This document shows positions 41,704-51,222 of a stretch of 64,000 bases of DNA, piece after piece. Origin of the DNA: Gemmatimonadota bacterium. Lineage in GTDB: Bacteria > Gemmatimonadota > Gemmatimonadetes > Gemmatimonadales > GWC2-71-9. The position numbers and the translations under genes were made by a program. How positions within the stretch are numbered: the first letter of the stretch is position 1; every line of letters begins with the position of its first letter. The notes beneath the pieces are model-generated. The model was not told where the DNA came from. It saw nothing but the letters and a program-made list of their open reading frames with translations, and ran no database searches. The stretch is from positions 1-64,000 of the forward strand of contig VGVQ01000013.1 in the NCBI GenBank assembly GCA_016874005.1. The letters run 5' to 3'.

Positions 41704-42579
41704 TCAGACGGCCCGGAGCTGCCGCCCCACCGACAAGACGCTGCCGCCGAGGCCGATCACCGTCCCGAACACCAGGAACAACAGCATCTGGAGGCCGCCG
41801 AAGAACACCAGCGCGTCCCCCGCGGCCGTGGTGCTGGTTCGGAATATCGTGAAGGTTGCCCAGCACATCGCGATGGCGAGGAGCCCGCCCGAGATTCCCT
41901 TGATGGCGCCTTCCAGCAGGAACGGGCCGCGGATGTATCGGTTGGTGGCCCCGACCAGCCGCATGATCGAGATCTCCTTGGCCCGTTGGAGCACGGTGAT
42001 GCGGATGGTCACACCGATGATGACGATGGCCACCGCCGCGAAGGCCAGCCCGATCACCAGTCCCACAACCGCCGCCATGTTGCGGAGTTTGTCGAGACGC
42101 TCGACCCAGTCCCGCCCGTACCTGACGTCCTCCACGAAGGGAAAGCCCCGGACCCGTTCCGCCACCCGCTGGGCGCTTTCGGCGTCGCGGGCCTCCGGCT
42201 TGAGCCGGATCTCGAACGATGCCGGAAGGGGGTTCACGGCGAGGTCCCGGTAGGCTTCCCGGAATTCCACCAGCTCGCGGCGGGCTCGGCCGAGCGCTTG
42301 TTCCTCGGTCACGTAGCTGACGTCGAGGACCTCGGGGAACGCGGTGATGTCCTGTGAAGCCGTGCTGATCGTCTCGGTCGGGGTGCCGCGGAGTACGAAG
42401 GCGACCACCTCGACCCGTTCGGCGAGATCCTGGAGGGCTTTCTGGAAGTTGATCGCCACCAGTCCGAACAACCCGATGGTGAACAACGAAAAGCCGATCG
42501 AGGCGACCGAGAGCCCGCTCAAGAGCGGGGTCCGCCGGAAGGTCATCAGGGCTTCGCGGAGGGGGGTGCGGTGCTTCAC
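41704..42579 (-). CDS. ftsX: Cell division protein FtsX
   Basis: Four TM segments, periplasmic loop with PLPASFEIRLKPEARDAESAQRVAERVRGFPFVEDVRYG. Confidence 0.92.
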   Translation of the reverse strand: MKHRTPLREALMTFRRTPLLSGLSVASIGFSLFTIGLFGLVAINFQKALQDLAERVEVVAFVLRGTPTETISTASQDITAFPEVLDVSYVTEEQALGRARRELVEFREAYRDLAVNPLPASFEIRLKPEARDAESAQRVAERVRGFPFVEDVRYGRDWVERLDKLRNMAAVVGLVIGLAFAAVAIVIIGVTIRITVLQRAKEISIMRLVGATNRYIRGPFLLEGAIKGISGGLLAIAMCWATFTIFRTSTTAAGDALVFFGGLQMLLFLVFGTVIGLGGSVLSVGRQLRAV

Positions 42580-43265
42580 GATTCCGCTCCGGCGGCCTGA
42601 TCGACGCCACTGTCGTAGACCACTCGGCCACCCTTGAGTTCGATGGTTCGGTACCCGGTGTCGCGGACCAATTCCATGTTGTGGGTCGCCATCACCACCA
42701 CGGTGCCGCCCGCGTTGATCTCGCGAAGCAACTGGAAGACGCCTCGGGTCGCCCGTTCGTCGAGGTTTCCGGTGGGCTCGTCCGCCACCAGGATGTGGGG
42801 ATCGTTCACCAGCGCCCGCGCGATGGCCACCCGCTGCTGCTCGCCTCCCGACAGCTCCTTGGGATACGCCCGGGCCTTGGATGCCAGCCCGACCTGGGTC
42901 AACACCCGCATCACCCGGTTGGGAATCGTCTCCTTCCGGGCCCCGGTCACCTCCAGCGCGAATGCTACGTTCTCCTCGACGGTGTGGTACTCGAGAAGCC
43001 GGAAGTCCTGGAACACCACCCCGAGCTGCCGCCGAAGCCGGGGGATATCGTTGGGGCCGAGCTTGCTGATCTGGTAACCGGAGACCCGCACCTCGCCTTC
43101 GGTGGGGCGCTGTTCGGCGTAGATCAGCGAGAGGATCGAGGATTTGCCTGCCCCGGAGTGGCCGGTGAGAAAGACGAACTCGCCCTTCGGGATCTGGAAG
43201 GACACGTCCTTGAGCCCGGACGCGCCGTTAGGGTAGGTCTTGGTGGCGTGGAGGAACCGAATCAT
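42576..43265 (-). CDS. ftsE: Cell division ATP-binding protein FtsE
   Basis: TGHSGAGKSSILSLI Walker A, FQDFRLLEYHTVEENVAFAL, LSGGEQQRVAIARALVNDPHILVADEPTGNLD. Confidence 0.96.
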   Translation of the reverse strand: MIRFLHATKTYPNGASGLKDVSFQIPKGEFVFLTGHSGAGKSSILSLIYAEQRPTEGEVRVSGYQISKLGPNDIPRLRRQLGVVFQDFRLLEYHTVEENVAFALEVTGARKETIPNRVMRVLTQVGLASKARAYPKELSGGEQQRVAIARALVNDPHILVADEPTGNLDERATRGVFQLLREINAGGTVVVMATHNMELVRDTGYRTIELKGGRVVYDSGVDQAAGAES

Positions 43266-44419
43266 ACGCCATCGAGCGCGTGACGGAGGTCGGCGATCAG
43301 ATCGGCGGCGTTCTCGATTCCGGCGCTGAGCCGAACGTATCCGTCGGGAATTCCCATCGCGGCACGGGCCTCCGCCGACATGCCCTTGTGCGAGGTCAAC
43401 CGTGGCTCGGAGACCAGGCTTTCCACTCCGGCCAGACTCGGGGCGTGGGCCACGATCTCGAGCCGCCGCAAGAACCGCTCCGCGGCCTCCGGTCCTCCCT
43501 TGATGACGAGGCCAACCATCCCGCCGAATCCCGAGAGCAGACGGCTGGCGAGCTCGTGGTCCGGGTGGCTCGGCAGCCCCGGGTAATGGACCGCCGCGAT
43601 GGCCGGATGCTGGCTGGCCCACTGCGCGATCGCCAGGCCGTTGGCGTTTTGCCGTTCGACTCGCAGCTCGAGAGTCTTCATCCCCCGATCGAGCAGCCAG
43701 GCCGAGTGTGAGTTCAGCGTCGACCCCCAGAGCCGAGCCAGCCGGGTGACCTCGTCGATGACCGACTGGGTCCCGGCTACCACGCCGGCGGTTACGTCGG
43801 AATGGCCGTTGAGGTACTTGGTCCCGCTGGTGATCACCACGTCGGCGCCGTGCTCGATCGGTCGGAAGTTGATCGGGCTCGCGAAGGTGCTATCGACCAG
43901 AAGCGCCACCCCTTGCTCGCGGCAGATCTGCACCACCGTCTTCGGGTCGACCACCCGCATGGTGGGGTTGACCGGGCTCTCGAAGAAGACCGCCCGAGTG
44001 TTGCGGGTCAGTGCCTTTCGCCAAGCTCGCGGCTGGTCCGGGTCGACGTAGGTCACCGAGATTCCGAACCGGCCGAACTCCTCGTCGAACAGCCGCCGGG
44101 TCCCTCCGTATATCCAGCGGCTGGCGACCAGGCGATCCCCCGGTCGGAGCACCGCGAGGTGCGCCATGGCCGTGGCGGCCATTCCGCTCGCGACGAAGAC
44201 GGCCGCCTCGGCGCCCTCGAGCAGGGCGTACTTCCGAGCCACGGCGAGCTGATTGGGGGTATTGCCGTAGCGCTCGTAGAGGACCTCTCGCTCGGCCCCG
44301 ACCTCGGCGACATAGGTAGTGCTCTGGAACACCGGCTGCACCACCGGTTCGTTCGGATGGTGCCGACCGAGTGGGCCGTGGACGGCGACGGTGGAGCGGC
44401 CGGGCTGGGAGTCGTTCAT
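43262..44419 (-). CDS. Cys/Met metabolism PLP-dependent enzyme (cystathionine gamma-synthase/lyase family)
   Basis: YERYGNTPNQLAVARKYALLEGAEAAVFVASGMAA, SGTKYLNGHSDVTAGVV PLP-lysine motif, RLSAGIENAADLIADL. Confidence 0.93.
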   Translation of the reverse strand: MNDSQPGRSTVAVHGPLGRHHPNEPVVQPVFQSTTYVAEVGAEREVLYERYGNTPNQLAVARKYALLEGAEAAVFVASGMAATAMAHLAVLRPGDRLVASRWIYGGTRRLFDEEFGRFGISVTYVDPDQPRAWRKALTRNTRAVFFESPVNPTMRVVDPKTVVQICREQGVALLVDSTFASPINFRPIEHGADVVITSGTKYLNGHSDVTAGVVAGTQSVIDEVTRLARLWGSTLNSHSAWLLDRGMKTLELRVERQNANGLAIAQWASQHPAIAAVHYPGLPSHPDHELASRLLSGFGGMVGLVIKGGPEAAERFLRRLEIVAHAPSLAGVESLVSEPRLTSHKGMSAEARAAMGIPDGYVRLSAGIENAADLIADLRHALDGV

Positions 44420-44958
44420 GCCGTCGGGAGCGGCCGGAAGGTCCCGCTCGCGGCCTGGATCAGGCCGCGGAGCGCGAGCGACTGGAGGGCGTCGGCGGCC
44501 CGCTCGATGGTCCAGCCCACCAGGTCCGCCAGCCGCCCGGTGTCTCCCGCGCCAAGCTTGTTGACCGCTTCGAACGCGGTGACCAGGTCCGGCGTCCGCC
44601 ACCCGAGGATGCACGGGGTGGCTCGCTCGGCGGGCACCGCCATGACGGTCAACTGATGGGTTTCGAGGACCTGCTCGATGGCGTCGAGGTGGCTGTCCGA
44701 GACGTTCACCAGGACCACGAACCGAGGTCGCTCGCCCGGGGGGCGGAGCAGCAGCTTCGCCACCACTTCGTCGGCGCAGGAGAAATCGATCAAGCCGATC
44801 TGGGAAAAGTCGAGCTGGGTCGTGGGGTGGGGGCTCTGGTCGATCCGTTCCTCCACCCGACCGCGCACGGTGGCCCCGGTCGGCCGAGTGACCAGGTGGC
44901 AATAGGGTGTCGGCACCGCCTCCCGCAGAATCGGCCCCAGATCGATCCGTTCCCTCAT
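44416..44958 (-). CDS. STAS-like (DUF4325-like) protein with putative C-terminal winged-helix-like region
   Basis: TTQLDFSQIGLIDFSCADEVVAKLLL STAS-like segment; C-terminal AVNKLGAGDTGRLADLVGWTIERAADALQSLALRGLIQAASGTFRPL resembles wHTH. Confidence 0.6.
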   Translation of the reverse strand: MRERIDLGPILREAVPTPYCHLVTRPTGATVRGRVEERIDQSPHPTTQLDFSQIGLIDFSCADEVVAKLLLRPPGERPRFVVLVNVSDSHLDAIEQVLETHQLTVMAVPAERATPCILGWRTPDLVTAFEAVNKLGAGDTGRLADLVGWTIERAADALQSLALRGLIQAASGTFRPLPTA

Positions 44959-45854
44959 CGTCCGCTCGGCTCCTGTGCTGGAATCGTGATCTGCAGCTGC
45001 GTGCCTGGAAAGAAAGGTAGATGCTCCGCCAAGGGCACGTCGTCGTCCCATTCTGCCCCGACCGACAATCGGGCGGTCCCGCTCCGGATCGAGATCTTCC
45101 CGTGCCATCGGGCCAGATACCGTTTGATGCCCGCCAGCCCCTGGCCGCGGCCGGGATCGGGGAAGCGGCTCACGCCGTGGAGCAGGGCTGACTCGAGCGC
45201 CGCCCCATCGCTCCATCGTTCCCCGACCTTGCGCGCCTCGGTGGCATCGAGCGATTTCCGAAACCCGATCCCGGCGTCCCCGACAGCGATGACGACCACC
45301 TTGCGACCGAGTCGGCGCTTCCAGAAATAGGTCTGGACCGCAACCCAGCCGCCTGTCCCGGCGTGCTCGACCACGTTCTGACAGGCCTCCGACAGGGCCA
45401 TCGCGAAACCCATCGTCGCCTTGGCCTCGAGTTTGAGTTCGGAGGTGAGGATCCGGGTGGCGGACTCCTGGACCTTCCCGACCACGTGGTGAATGTCCTC
45501 GGCGGCCCGGATCGGGGTGAGCGGCAGGAGCACGTCGGTGGCATCGCCGGCCCGGCGGGGGATCTTGCCGACCACGTCGTAGTACTCGACGGCATGCCGA
45601 AAGAACCCGGTTCGGGCCCAGTAGGACCTGGCGTCGTCGCTGGCGGGGGCGTTGAACTGCGGCTTGGGGCGGCCGAGTTCCTTGATCGCCTGGCCCAGGG
45701 TGAGGAGCGAGGCCAGTCCGTAGGGAGAAGCCCAAGTGGTACCGTGCCCGTCCACCAAGAGGCGTTCCGGAGGCGGCCAGCTGCCCAATCCCTGCGCGAG
45801 GGCGTCGAGCGACTTGTCGTCGAGGCTGGTCGGCACTGGAACGACGTGCATCAT
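44955..45854 (-). CDS. ATP-binding protein: STAS-like N-terminus fused to GHKL/HATPase_c domain
   Basis: N-box ALSEACQNVVEHA, G1 VGDAGIGF, G2 GRGQGLAGIK; N-terminal ERLLVDGHGTTWASPYGLASLLTLG STAS-like. Confidence 0.75.
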   Translation of the reverse strand: MMHVVPVPTSLDDKSLDALAQGLGSWPPPERLLVDGHGTTWASPYGLASLLTLGQAIKELGRPKPQFNAPASDDARSYWARTGFFRHAVEYYDVVGKIPRRAGDATDVLLPLTPIRAAEDIHHVVGKVQESATRILTSELKLEAKATMGFAMALSEACQNVVEHAGTGGWVAVQTYFWKRRLGRKVVVIAVGDAGIGFRKSLDATEARKVGERWSDGAALESALLHGVSRFPDPGRGQGLAGIKRYLARWHGKISIRSGTARLSVGAEWDDDVPLAEHLPFFPGTQLQITIPAQEPSGR

Positions 45855-45957
45855 GTGGGTGCGGGCTGTCCTCGAGAGATGGGCGACGGGCGTGGCCTGC
45901 GAGCAAAAGTAGTCACGGTCGGCGTTTCTCAGGAGTCTCGGGCGGTGTGCTCCGGTC

Positions 45958-46881
45958 TCATGGGGTGACCAGCGAGCCTCGAAGGTGCTGCACCAATCCA
46001 CTCGCGCCTCGATAGCCGGCGTTTCGCGCGGCCGCGCGGTTGCCGAGCGCCACCGCCTGTTCGAGCGGGACGCCGGCCAGCAAGTGGGCGAAGGTGGTTG
46101 CCCCGAACACGTCGCCGCAACCGGTGGGATCGATGGCGTCGACGGCCGGGGCGGGGACCAGGGCGGTCCGGGCCGCCACGGTGCTGCCCGGCTCGGGCGC
46201 CGCGACATAGATGGTTCCCCGGGCGCCGACGGTCACCAGGAGACCCCGGACCCCGACGCTCATGGCCTGGGTGGCGACCGCGAGCGGATCGGGACCCACC
46301 ATCCGCATCTCGGCCTCGTTCATCTGGATGTAGTCGAACGCCGAGAACCAGCCCACCGGATCGAGCAGGGGCTGGAGCATCCGGGTCCCATCGAAGCCCA
46401 TCCCGAAGAAGAGACTGTGGAGGTCGGCGTAGAGCGCTCCGCGGAACCCCGCCCGGAGCGCCTGGGCGGTCCCCAGGGGCATCTCGAAGCCGGAAATGAA
46501 GTTGAGGTAGATGGCGTCGAGGTCGGCCACCAGTGGGCCCAACTCGTCCCAGCGCCATGGCGGCACCCCGCCGGACATCCGCTCGCAGCGGCGCTCGGCG
46601 TCCTGGTACCGGAGCACGACCCGGTTGTTGGGCGTCGCCACCTCGATGAACCGCGCCTCGGCGCTGCGGTGCCGCAGCGAGCGGAGGAACCGGTCCGCCT
46701 CGACCGCCAGGTCGCGGCCCACCTTGACGAGCGGGACGACCTCCCAGTCGCTGCCTAACGCGGCGTCGAACCCGGCCAGGGCGTAGGCGATCCCCCCCCA
46801 TTCCTCGACCGGCGCCTCCGACGGATCGCGGCCGTGGATCTGATCCCACACCAGCGAGCCGACCACACCGACCTTAGGCAT
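45958..46881 (-). CDS. PfkB-family carbohydrate kinase
   Basis: N-terminal VVGSLVWDQI, C-terminal DAIDPTGCGDVFGATTFAHLLAG. Confidence 0.88.
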   Translation of the reverse strand: MPKVGVVGSLVWDQIHGRDPSEAPVEEWGGIAYALAGFDAALGSDWEVVPLVKVGRDLAVEADRFLRSLRHRSAEARFIEVATPNNRVVLRYQDAERRCERMSGGVPPWRWDELGPLVADLDAIYLNFISGFEMPLGTAQALRAGFRGALYADLHSLFFGMGFDGTRMLQPLLDPVGWFSAFDYIQMNEAEMRMVGPDPLAVATQAMSVGVRGLLVTVGARGTIYVAAPEPGSTVAARTALVPAPAVDAIDPTGCGDVFGATTFAHLLAGVPLEQAVALGNRAAARNAGYRGASGLVQHLRGSLVTP

Positions 46882-47842
46882 GGGTGTCGAGGAAGACCTT
46901 GGCCGCCCCGATCACGCCCGCGGTTCCCGGTAGCTCGCCCGGCACGATCCGACAGGCTTGTACCGCTGGCTTGAAGGCCCGTCGGTTGACCTCGCGCTTG
47001 AGCGGCGTGAAGAGCCGATCGCCCGCCTTGGTCACCCCGCCGCAGATGACCACCACCTCCGGATTGAGGATGTTGATCAGGTTCGCCACCCCGACGCCAA
47101 GGTACTTGGCGGTATCCTGCACCACCTCCAGGGCGAGCGGATCGCCGGCCGCGGCCGCGCCGTAGACGGTCTGCGCGGTGAGCTGCTGGAGGTCGCCGTG
47201 GACGATCATCGGGAGCGAGGATTCGGCCCCGGCCTGAAGCGCTTCGATGGTCCGCCGGGCGATCGCGGGCCCCGAGGCGTAGGCCTCGAGGCAGCCGTCG
47301 TTGCCGCAGCCGCACCGGCGGCCGTTGGTTTCGATCGTCATGTGGCCCACCTCGGCGGCGACATCCGAAGCACCGTGAAGCAGCCGCCCGTCGACCACGA
47401 TCCCGCCGCCGATGCCGGTTCCGAGGGTGAAGGTGACGGCGTGGCGGGCTCCTCGGGCCGCCCCGACCCACCACTCGCCGGCCATGGCACAGTTGGCGTC
47501 GTTGTCGAGGCTCGCCGGCAGCTCGAGCGCCTCGGCGATCCGGTCTCGCACCGGCATGTCGGTCCAGCCGAGGTTCGGGGTGAGAATCACCACGCCTCGC
47601 TTGGTGTCGAGAGGGCCGGGCGATCCGATTCCGACCCCGATCACCCGCCCGGACGGGAGGGCGGCCTGGGTCTCGGCGATCGTCGACCGAGCCATCCCGA
47701 GAATCCGCTCGATGACGTGGTTGGCTCCGTGGACGGCCCCGGTGGGCTCGGAGTGAAGCCCGATTACGGACTGGCCGTCGCGGCTCACCGCGCCGACCAC
47801 CAGGTTGGTGCCGCCGATGTCGATTCCGAGGACGTAGTCCAT
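46874..47842 (-). CDS. ROK-family sugar kinase (glucokinase-like)
   Basis: GIDIGGTNLVVG, LDNDANCAMAGEWWVGAARG, TLGTGIGGGIVVDG, CGCGNDGCLEAYASG. Confidence 0.95.
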   Translation of the reverse strand: MDYVLGIDIGGTNLVVGAVSRDGQSVIGLHSEPTGAVHGANHVIERILGMARSTIAETQAALPSGRVIGVGIGSPGPLDTKRGVVILTPNLGWTDMPVRDRIAEALELPASLDNDANCAMAGEWWVGAARGARHAVTFTLGTGIGGGIVVDGRLLHGASDVAAEVGHMTIETNGRRCGCGNDGCLEAYASGPAIARRTIEALQAGAESSLPMIVHGDLQQLTAQTVYGAAAAGDPLALEVVQDTAKYLGVGVANLINILNPEVVVICGGVTKAGDRLFTPLKREVNRRAFKPAVQACRIVPGELPGTAGVIGAAKVFLDTHA

Positions 47843-47844
47843 GC

Positions 47845-48867
47845 TCACCGCAGCAGTTGGTGAATGGCGTCGCGCACCGCCGCCGCAGGAATCTCGCGCA
47901 TGCAGCGGTGATGGCCAAGCGGGCACCGAGCGGGGCCGTGGCTGGAGCAGGGGCGACAGGCGAGGTCGCTGCGTTCGACGATCGCCGCCGCCGGCGCCCG
48001 AGGACCAAAGCCAAACGCCGGGACCGTCGGCCCGAAGATCGCCACGGTGGGAGTCCCGGTGGCGCTGGCCAGGTGGAGCGGAGCGGAGTCGTTGGTCACC
48101 ACCACACCAGCGCGTTCCAACACCGCGGCCGATACTCGCAGGGGCAGCTGTCCCACCGCGTTGACGACCCGGTCGGGGGCGGCGTCGACGATCGGATGAG
48201 CCAGCGCGGCGTCTTCGGGGCCACCCATCACCACCACCTTGCCCTTGAGAATCCGGACCAGTTCGGGGAAACCCGGCCACCGCTTGGTGGCCCAAACCGA
48301 TCCCGGAGCGAGCGCCACGAACCCATCGCCGAGGCCGTGGCTGGCGAGCCAGGCGTAGGCTTGGGCCCGGTCGTCGTCGGTGATCTGGAGGTGGATGGGT
48401 GCCGGGTCGGCAACCGGTCCTGCCAGCGACAGCAGCCGCTCGGCTTCATGCGGCGCCGTCGGCCTGGCGATCCGTTTGGTGTAGAATGCCCGGCTGGGGG
48501 CGTCGGCGAAGCCGATCCGCTCCGGAATCCCGGCCCACCAAATCAGCAGGGCGCTTCGGGCTGACCGATGCGGCAGATAAGCCCTGGCGTAGCGACGGCC
48601 CGCCAGCCGCCGCGCCAGCCGGCGCCACGCCGCGAATCCGCTCTCCTTCCCCCGTTTGTCGTACCCTATGACGTCGCGCACGGACGGCAGCGTTTCGAGC
48701 AGCGGTTCGGCGGCCGGCCGAACCAAGACGTCGACCGGTCCGTGGAGCCGGGCCAAGGCGGCCAGCAGTGGGGTCGTGAGAATCGCGTCGCCAAGAAAGG
48801 CGGTTTGCACCACCAGGGTACCGCCCGGGGTGAGCGCTGGCGGCGTGAAGGCGCCCTCGTCCGTCAA
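47845..48867 (-). CDS. Glycosyltransferase family 9 (heptosyltransferase-like)
   Basis: [62 protein letters not shown]. Confidence 0.92.
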   Translation of the reverse strand: MTDEGAFTPPALTPGGTLVVQTAFLGDAILTTPLLAALARLHGPVDVLVRPAAEPLLETLPSVRDVIGYDKRGKESGFAAWRRLARRLAGRRYARAYLPHRSARSALLIWWAGIPERIGFADAPSRAFYTKRIARPTAPHEAERLLSLAGPVADPAPIHLQITDDDRAQAYAWLASHGLGDGFVALAPGSVWATKRWPGFPELVRILKGKVVVMGGPEDAALAHPIVDAAPDRVVNAVGQLPLRVSAAVLERAGVVVTNDSAPLHLASATGTPTVAIFGPTVPAFGFGPRAPAAAIVERSDLACRPCSSHGPARCPLGHHRCMREIPAAAVRDAIHQLLR

Positions 48868-50669
48868 TCGCTATCCACCTGCAGCACGGCGAGAAATGCC
48901 TCTTGCGGTATCTCCACCGAGCCAACCTGCTTCATCCGCTTCTTGCCTTCCTTTTGCTTCTCCAGGAGCTTGCGTTTGCGGGTGATGTCGCCACCGTAGC
49001 ACTTGGCGAGGACGTCCTTCCGAAGCGCCGAGACGGTCTCGCGGGCGATGACCTTGGAGCCGATCGCGGCCTGGATCGCCACCGCGAAGAGCTGCCGGGG
49101 GATCAGCTCCTTCAGCTTCTCGGCGATCTTGCGACCCCACTCGTAGGCCTTGTCTTCGTGGATGATCACGCTGAAAGCATCGATCTGCTCGCCGTTGATC
49201 AACATGTCGAGCCGGACCAGGTCGGAGGGCCGATAGCCCGCCATCTCGTAGTCGAGCGAGGCGTATCCTCTCGAAAGGCTCTTGAGCCGGTCGTAGAAGT
49301 CGAGGACGATCTCGCCCAGCGGGAAGTCGAACTGAAACTCGACTCGGCTCGGGTCGATGTAGTGCATCCCGTGATAGACGCCTCGCCGATCCTGGCCCAA
49401 CTTCATGATCGGGCCGATGTAGTCGGCGGGCGAGACGATCCGAGCTTTGACGAAGGGTTCCTCGATCCGGTCCCGATTGGCGGCTTCGGGCAGGGTGGAC
49501 GGGTTTTCCACCAGCACCATGGTGCCGTCGGTCAGGTAGACTCGATACTCCACCGTCGGCACGGTGGTGATCAGGGCGAGATCGAACTCCCGCTCCAGCC
49601 GCTCCTGGACGATCTCCATATGAAGGAGCCCGAGGAAACCGCACCGAAACCCGAATCCCAGGGCCTGCGACGACTCGGGCTCGTAACCGAGACTCGCGTC
49701 GTTGATCTGGAGCCGTTCGAGGGCATCCCGAAGATCTTCGTACTGTTCGGTGGTGGTCGGGTAGATCCCGGCGAAGACCATCGACTTGACGTCGCGGTAT
49801 CCGGGGAGGAGTTCGCCGGCTGGCCGATCGGCATCGAGAATGGTGTCTCCCACCCGGGCGTCGCGGACCCCGCGGACGCTGGCGACGACATAACCGACTT
49901 CGCCCGCTTCGAGTCGCTCGGCGGCGTGCTGGCCCAGGGCGGGGAACCCGACCTCGTCGACCTCGTAGACGTCCTGGGGGTGGGACCCGAACTGAATCCG
50001 GGTGCCCCGTTCGATCACGCCGTCGACGACCCGAATCGTCGGGACCGCCCCACGGTAGCGGTCGTAGTAGGAGTCGAACACCAGGGCCCGCAGCGGCGCG
50101 TCGGGTTTACCGGTTGGCACCGGGCATCGGGCGACGATGGCCTCGAGCAGGTCGGGCACCCCGATCCCCTCTTTGGCCGACACCCGGAGAATCTCCCCGG
50201 GCAGCACCCCGATCAGATCCGAGAGCTCGGCGGCTCGACGGTCGGGCTCGGCGCCGGGCAGGTCGATCTTGTTGAGTACCGGGATGATCTCGAGGCCCGC
50301 TTCCATCGCGAGAAAGAGGTTCGAGAGGGTCTGCGCTTGGACCCCTTGCGAGGCGTCCACCACCAGGATCGCGCCCTCGCAGGCCGCGAGCGAGCGAGAC
50401 ACTTCGTAGGTGAAGTCGACGTGCCCGGGGGTGTCGATCAGGTTGAGTTCGTAGTCCTCGCCGTCGCGGGCCCGATAAGTCATCCGGCAGGCGTTGAGTT
50501 TGATGGTGATGCCACGCTCGCGCTCCAGGTCCATGGTGTCGAGGACCTGTTCGCGCATTTGCCGCTTATCGAGAGTGCCGGTGGTTTCGATCAGCCGGTC
50601 GGCGAGGGTCGATTTGCCGTGGTCGATGTGCGCGACGATGCAAAAATTGCGAATCCTGGACTGCTTCAT
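48864..50669 (-). CDS. lepA: Elongation factor 4 (LepA)
   Basis: [48 protein letters not shown]-terminal [42 protein letters not shown]. Confidence 0.98.
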   Translation of the reverse strand: MKQSRIRNFCIVAHIDHGKSTLADRLIETTGTLDKRQMREQVLDTMDLERERGITIKLNACRMTYRARDGEDYELNLIDTPGHVDFTYEVSRSLAACEGAILVVDASQGVQAQTLSNLFLAMEAGLEIIPVLNKIDLPGAEPDRRAAELSDLIGVLPGEILRVSAKEGIGVPDLLEAIVARCPVPTGKPDAPLRALVFDSYYDRYRGAVPTIRVVDGVIERGTRIQFGSHPQDVYEVDEVGFPALGQHAAERLEAGEVGYVVASVRGVRDARVGDTILDADRPAGELLPGYRDVKSMVFAGIYPTTTEQYEDLRDALERLQINDASLGYEPESSQALGFGFRCGFLGLLHMEIVQERLEREFDLALITTVPTVEYRVYLTDGTMVLVENPSTLPEAANRDRIEEPFVKARIVSPADYIGPIMKLGQDRRGVYHGMHYIDPSRVEFQFDFPLGEIVLDFYDRLKSLSRGYASLDYEMAGYRPSDLVRLDMLINGEQIDAFSVIIHEDKAYEWGRKIAEKLKELIPRQLFAVAIQAAIGSKVIARETVSALRKDVLAKCYGGDITRKRKLLEKQKEGKKRMKQVGSVEIPQEAFLAVLQVDSD

Positions 50670-50765
50670 GGGGACCAATATAGTCGCCCGAAGCTGCCGT
50701 TCCGCGCGGGTGACGGCGGTGCCAATTCAGGCGCCGAAGCGCTAGACTTTCCCCAGGATGCACCG

Positions 50766-51188
50766 GTGACGCGCTGGCTCGTCGCCGCTTCGGCCATCGC
50801 CGTCTCGCTGGGCCAAGCCCACCCCTCTCACCGAGGAACCCAGGTGACCAATCCCAACGACCGCCGGATCGACTACCTCGAATTCGGCACCACCGACATC
50901 GCCGCCACCAAGCGCTTCTACCAACAGGTGTTCGGCTGGAAGTTCACCGACTATGGCCCTGGATACACCAGCTTCGAGGACGGCCGGCTCACCGGAGGCT
51001 TCAACGCCGAGTCGAAGCCCGGCGGCACGCCCCTGACCGTGCTCTACGCGGCCGACCTCGATCAAATGAAGGCCACGGTCGAGGCGGCAGGTGTCCGGAC
51101 CTTCAACGACCACACCTTCCCCGGCGGCAGGCGATTTCACTTCGTCGACCCGGGCGGCAACGAACTCGCGGTCTGGTCGGAACGCTAG
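50766..51188 (+). CDS. VOC (glyoxalase/bleomycin-resistance) family protein, possible N-terminal signal if start is GTG 50766 (alternative GTG 50844)
   Basis: IDYLEFGTTDIAATKRFYQQVFGWKFTDYGPGYTSFEDG...HFVDPGGNELAVWSE. Confidence 0.85.
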   Translation: MTRWLVAASAIAVSLGQAHPSHRGTQVTNPNDRRIDYLEFGTTDIAATKRFYQQVFGWKFTDYGPGYTSFEDGRLTGGFNAESKPGGTPLTVLYAADLDQMKATVEAAGVRTFNDHTFPGGRRFHFVDPGGNELAVWSER

Positions 51189-51222
51189 CTCGTCGCGGCC
51201 CCGACTAGATTTGGGGCCCACA

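Noticed and set aside
48903-51188. 761 aa + strand ORF antisense to lepA, running into the VOC gene
   Set aside because: Only the last roughly 120-140 aa (VOC domain) is a credible protein; the rest is antisense to lepA
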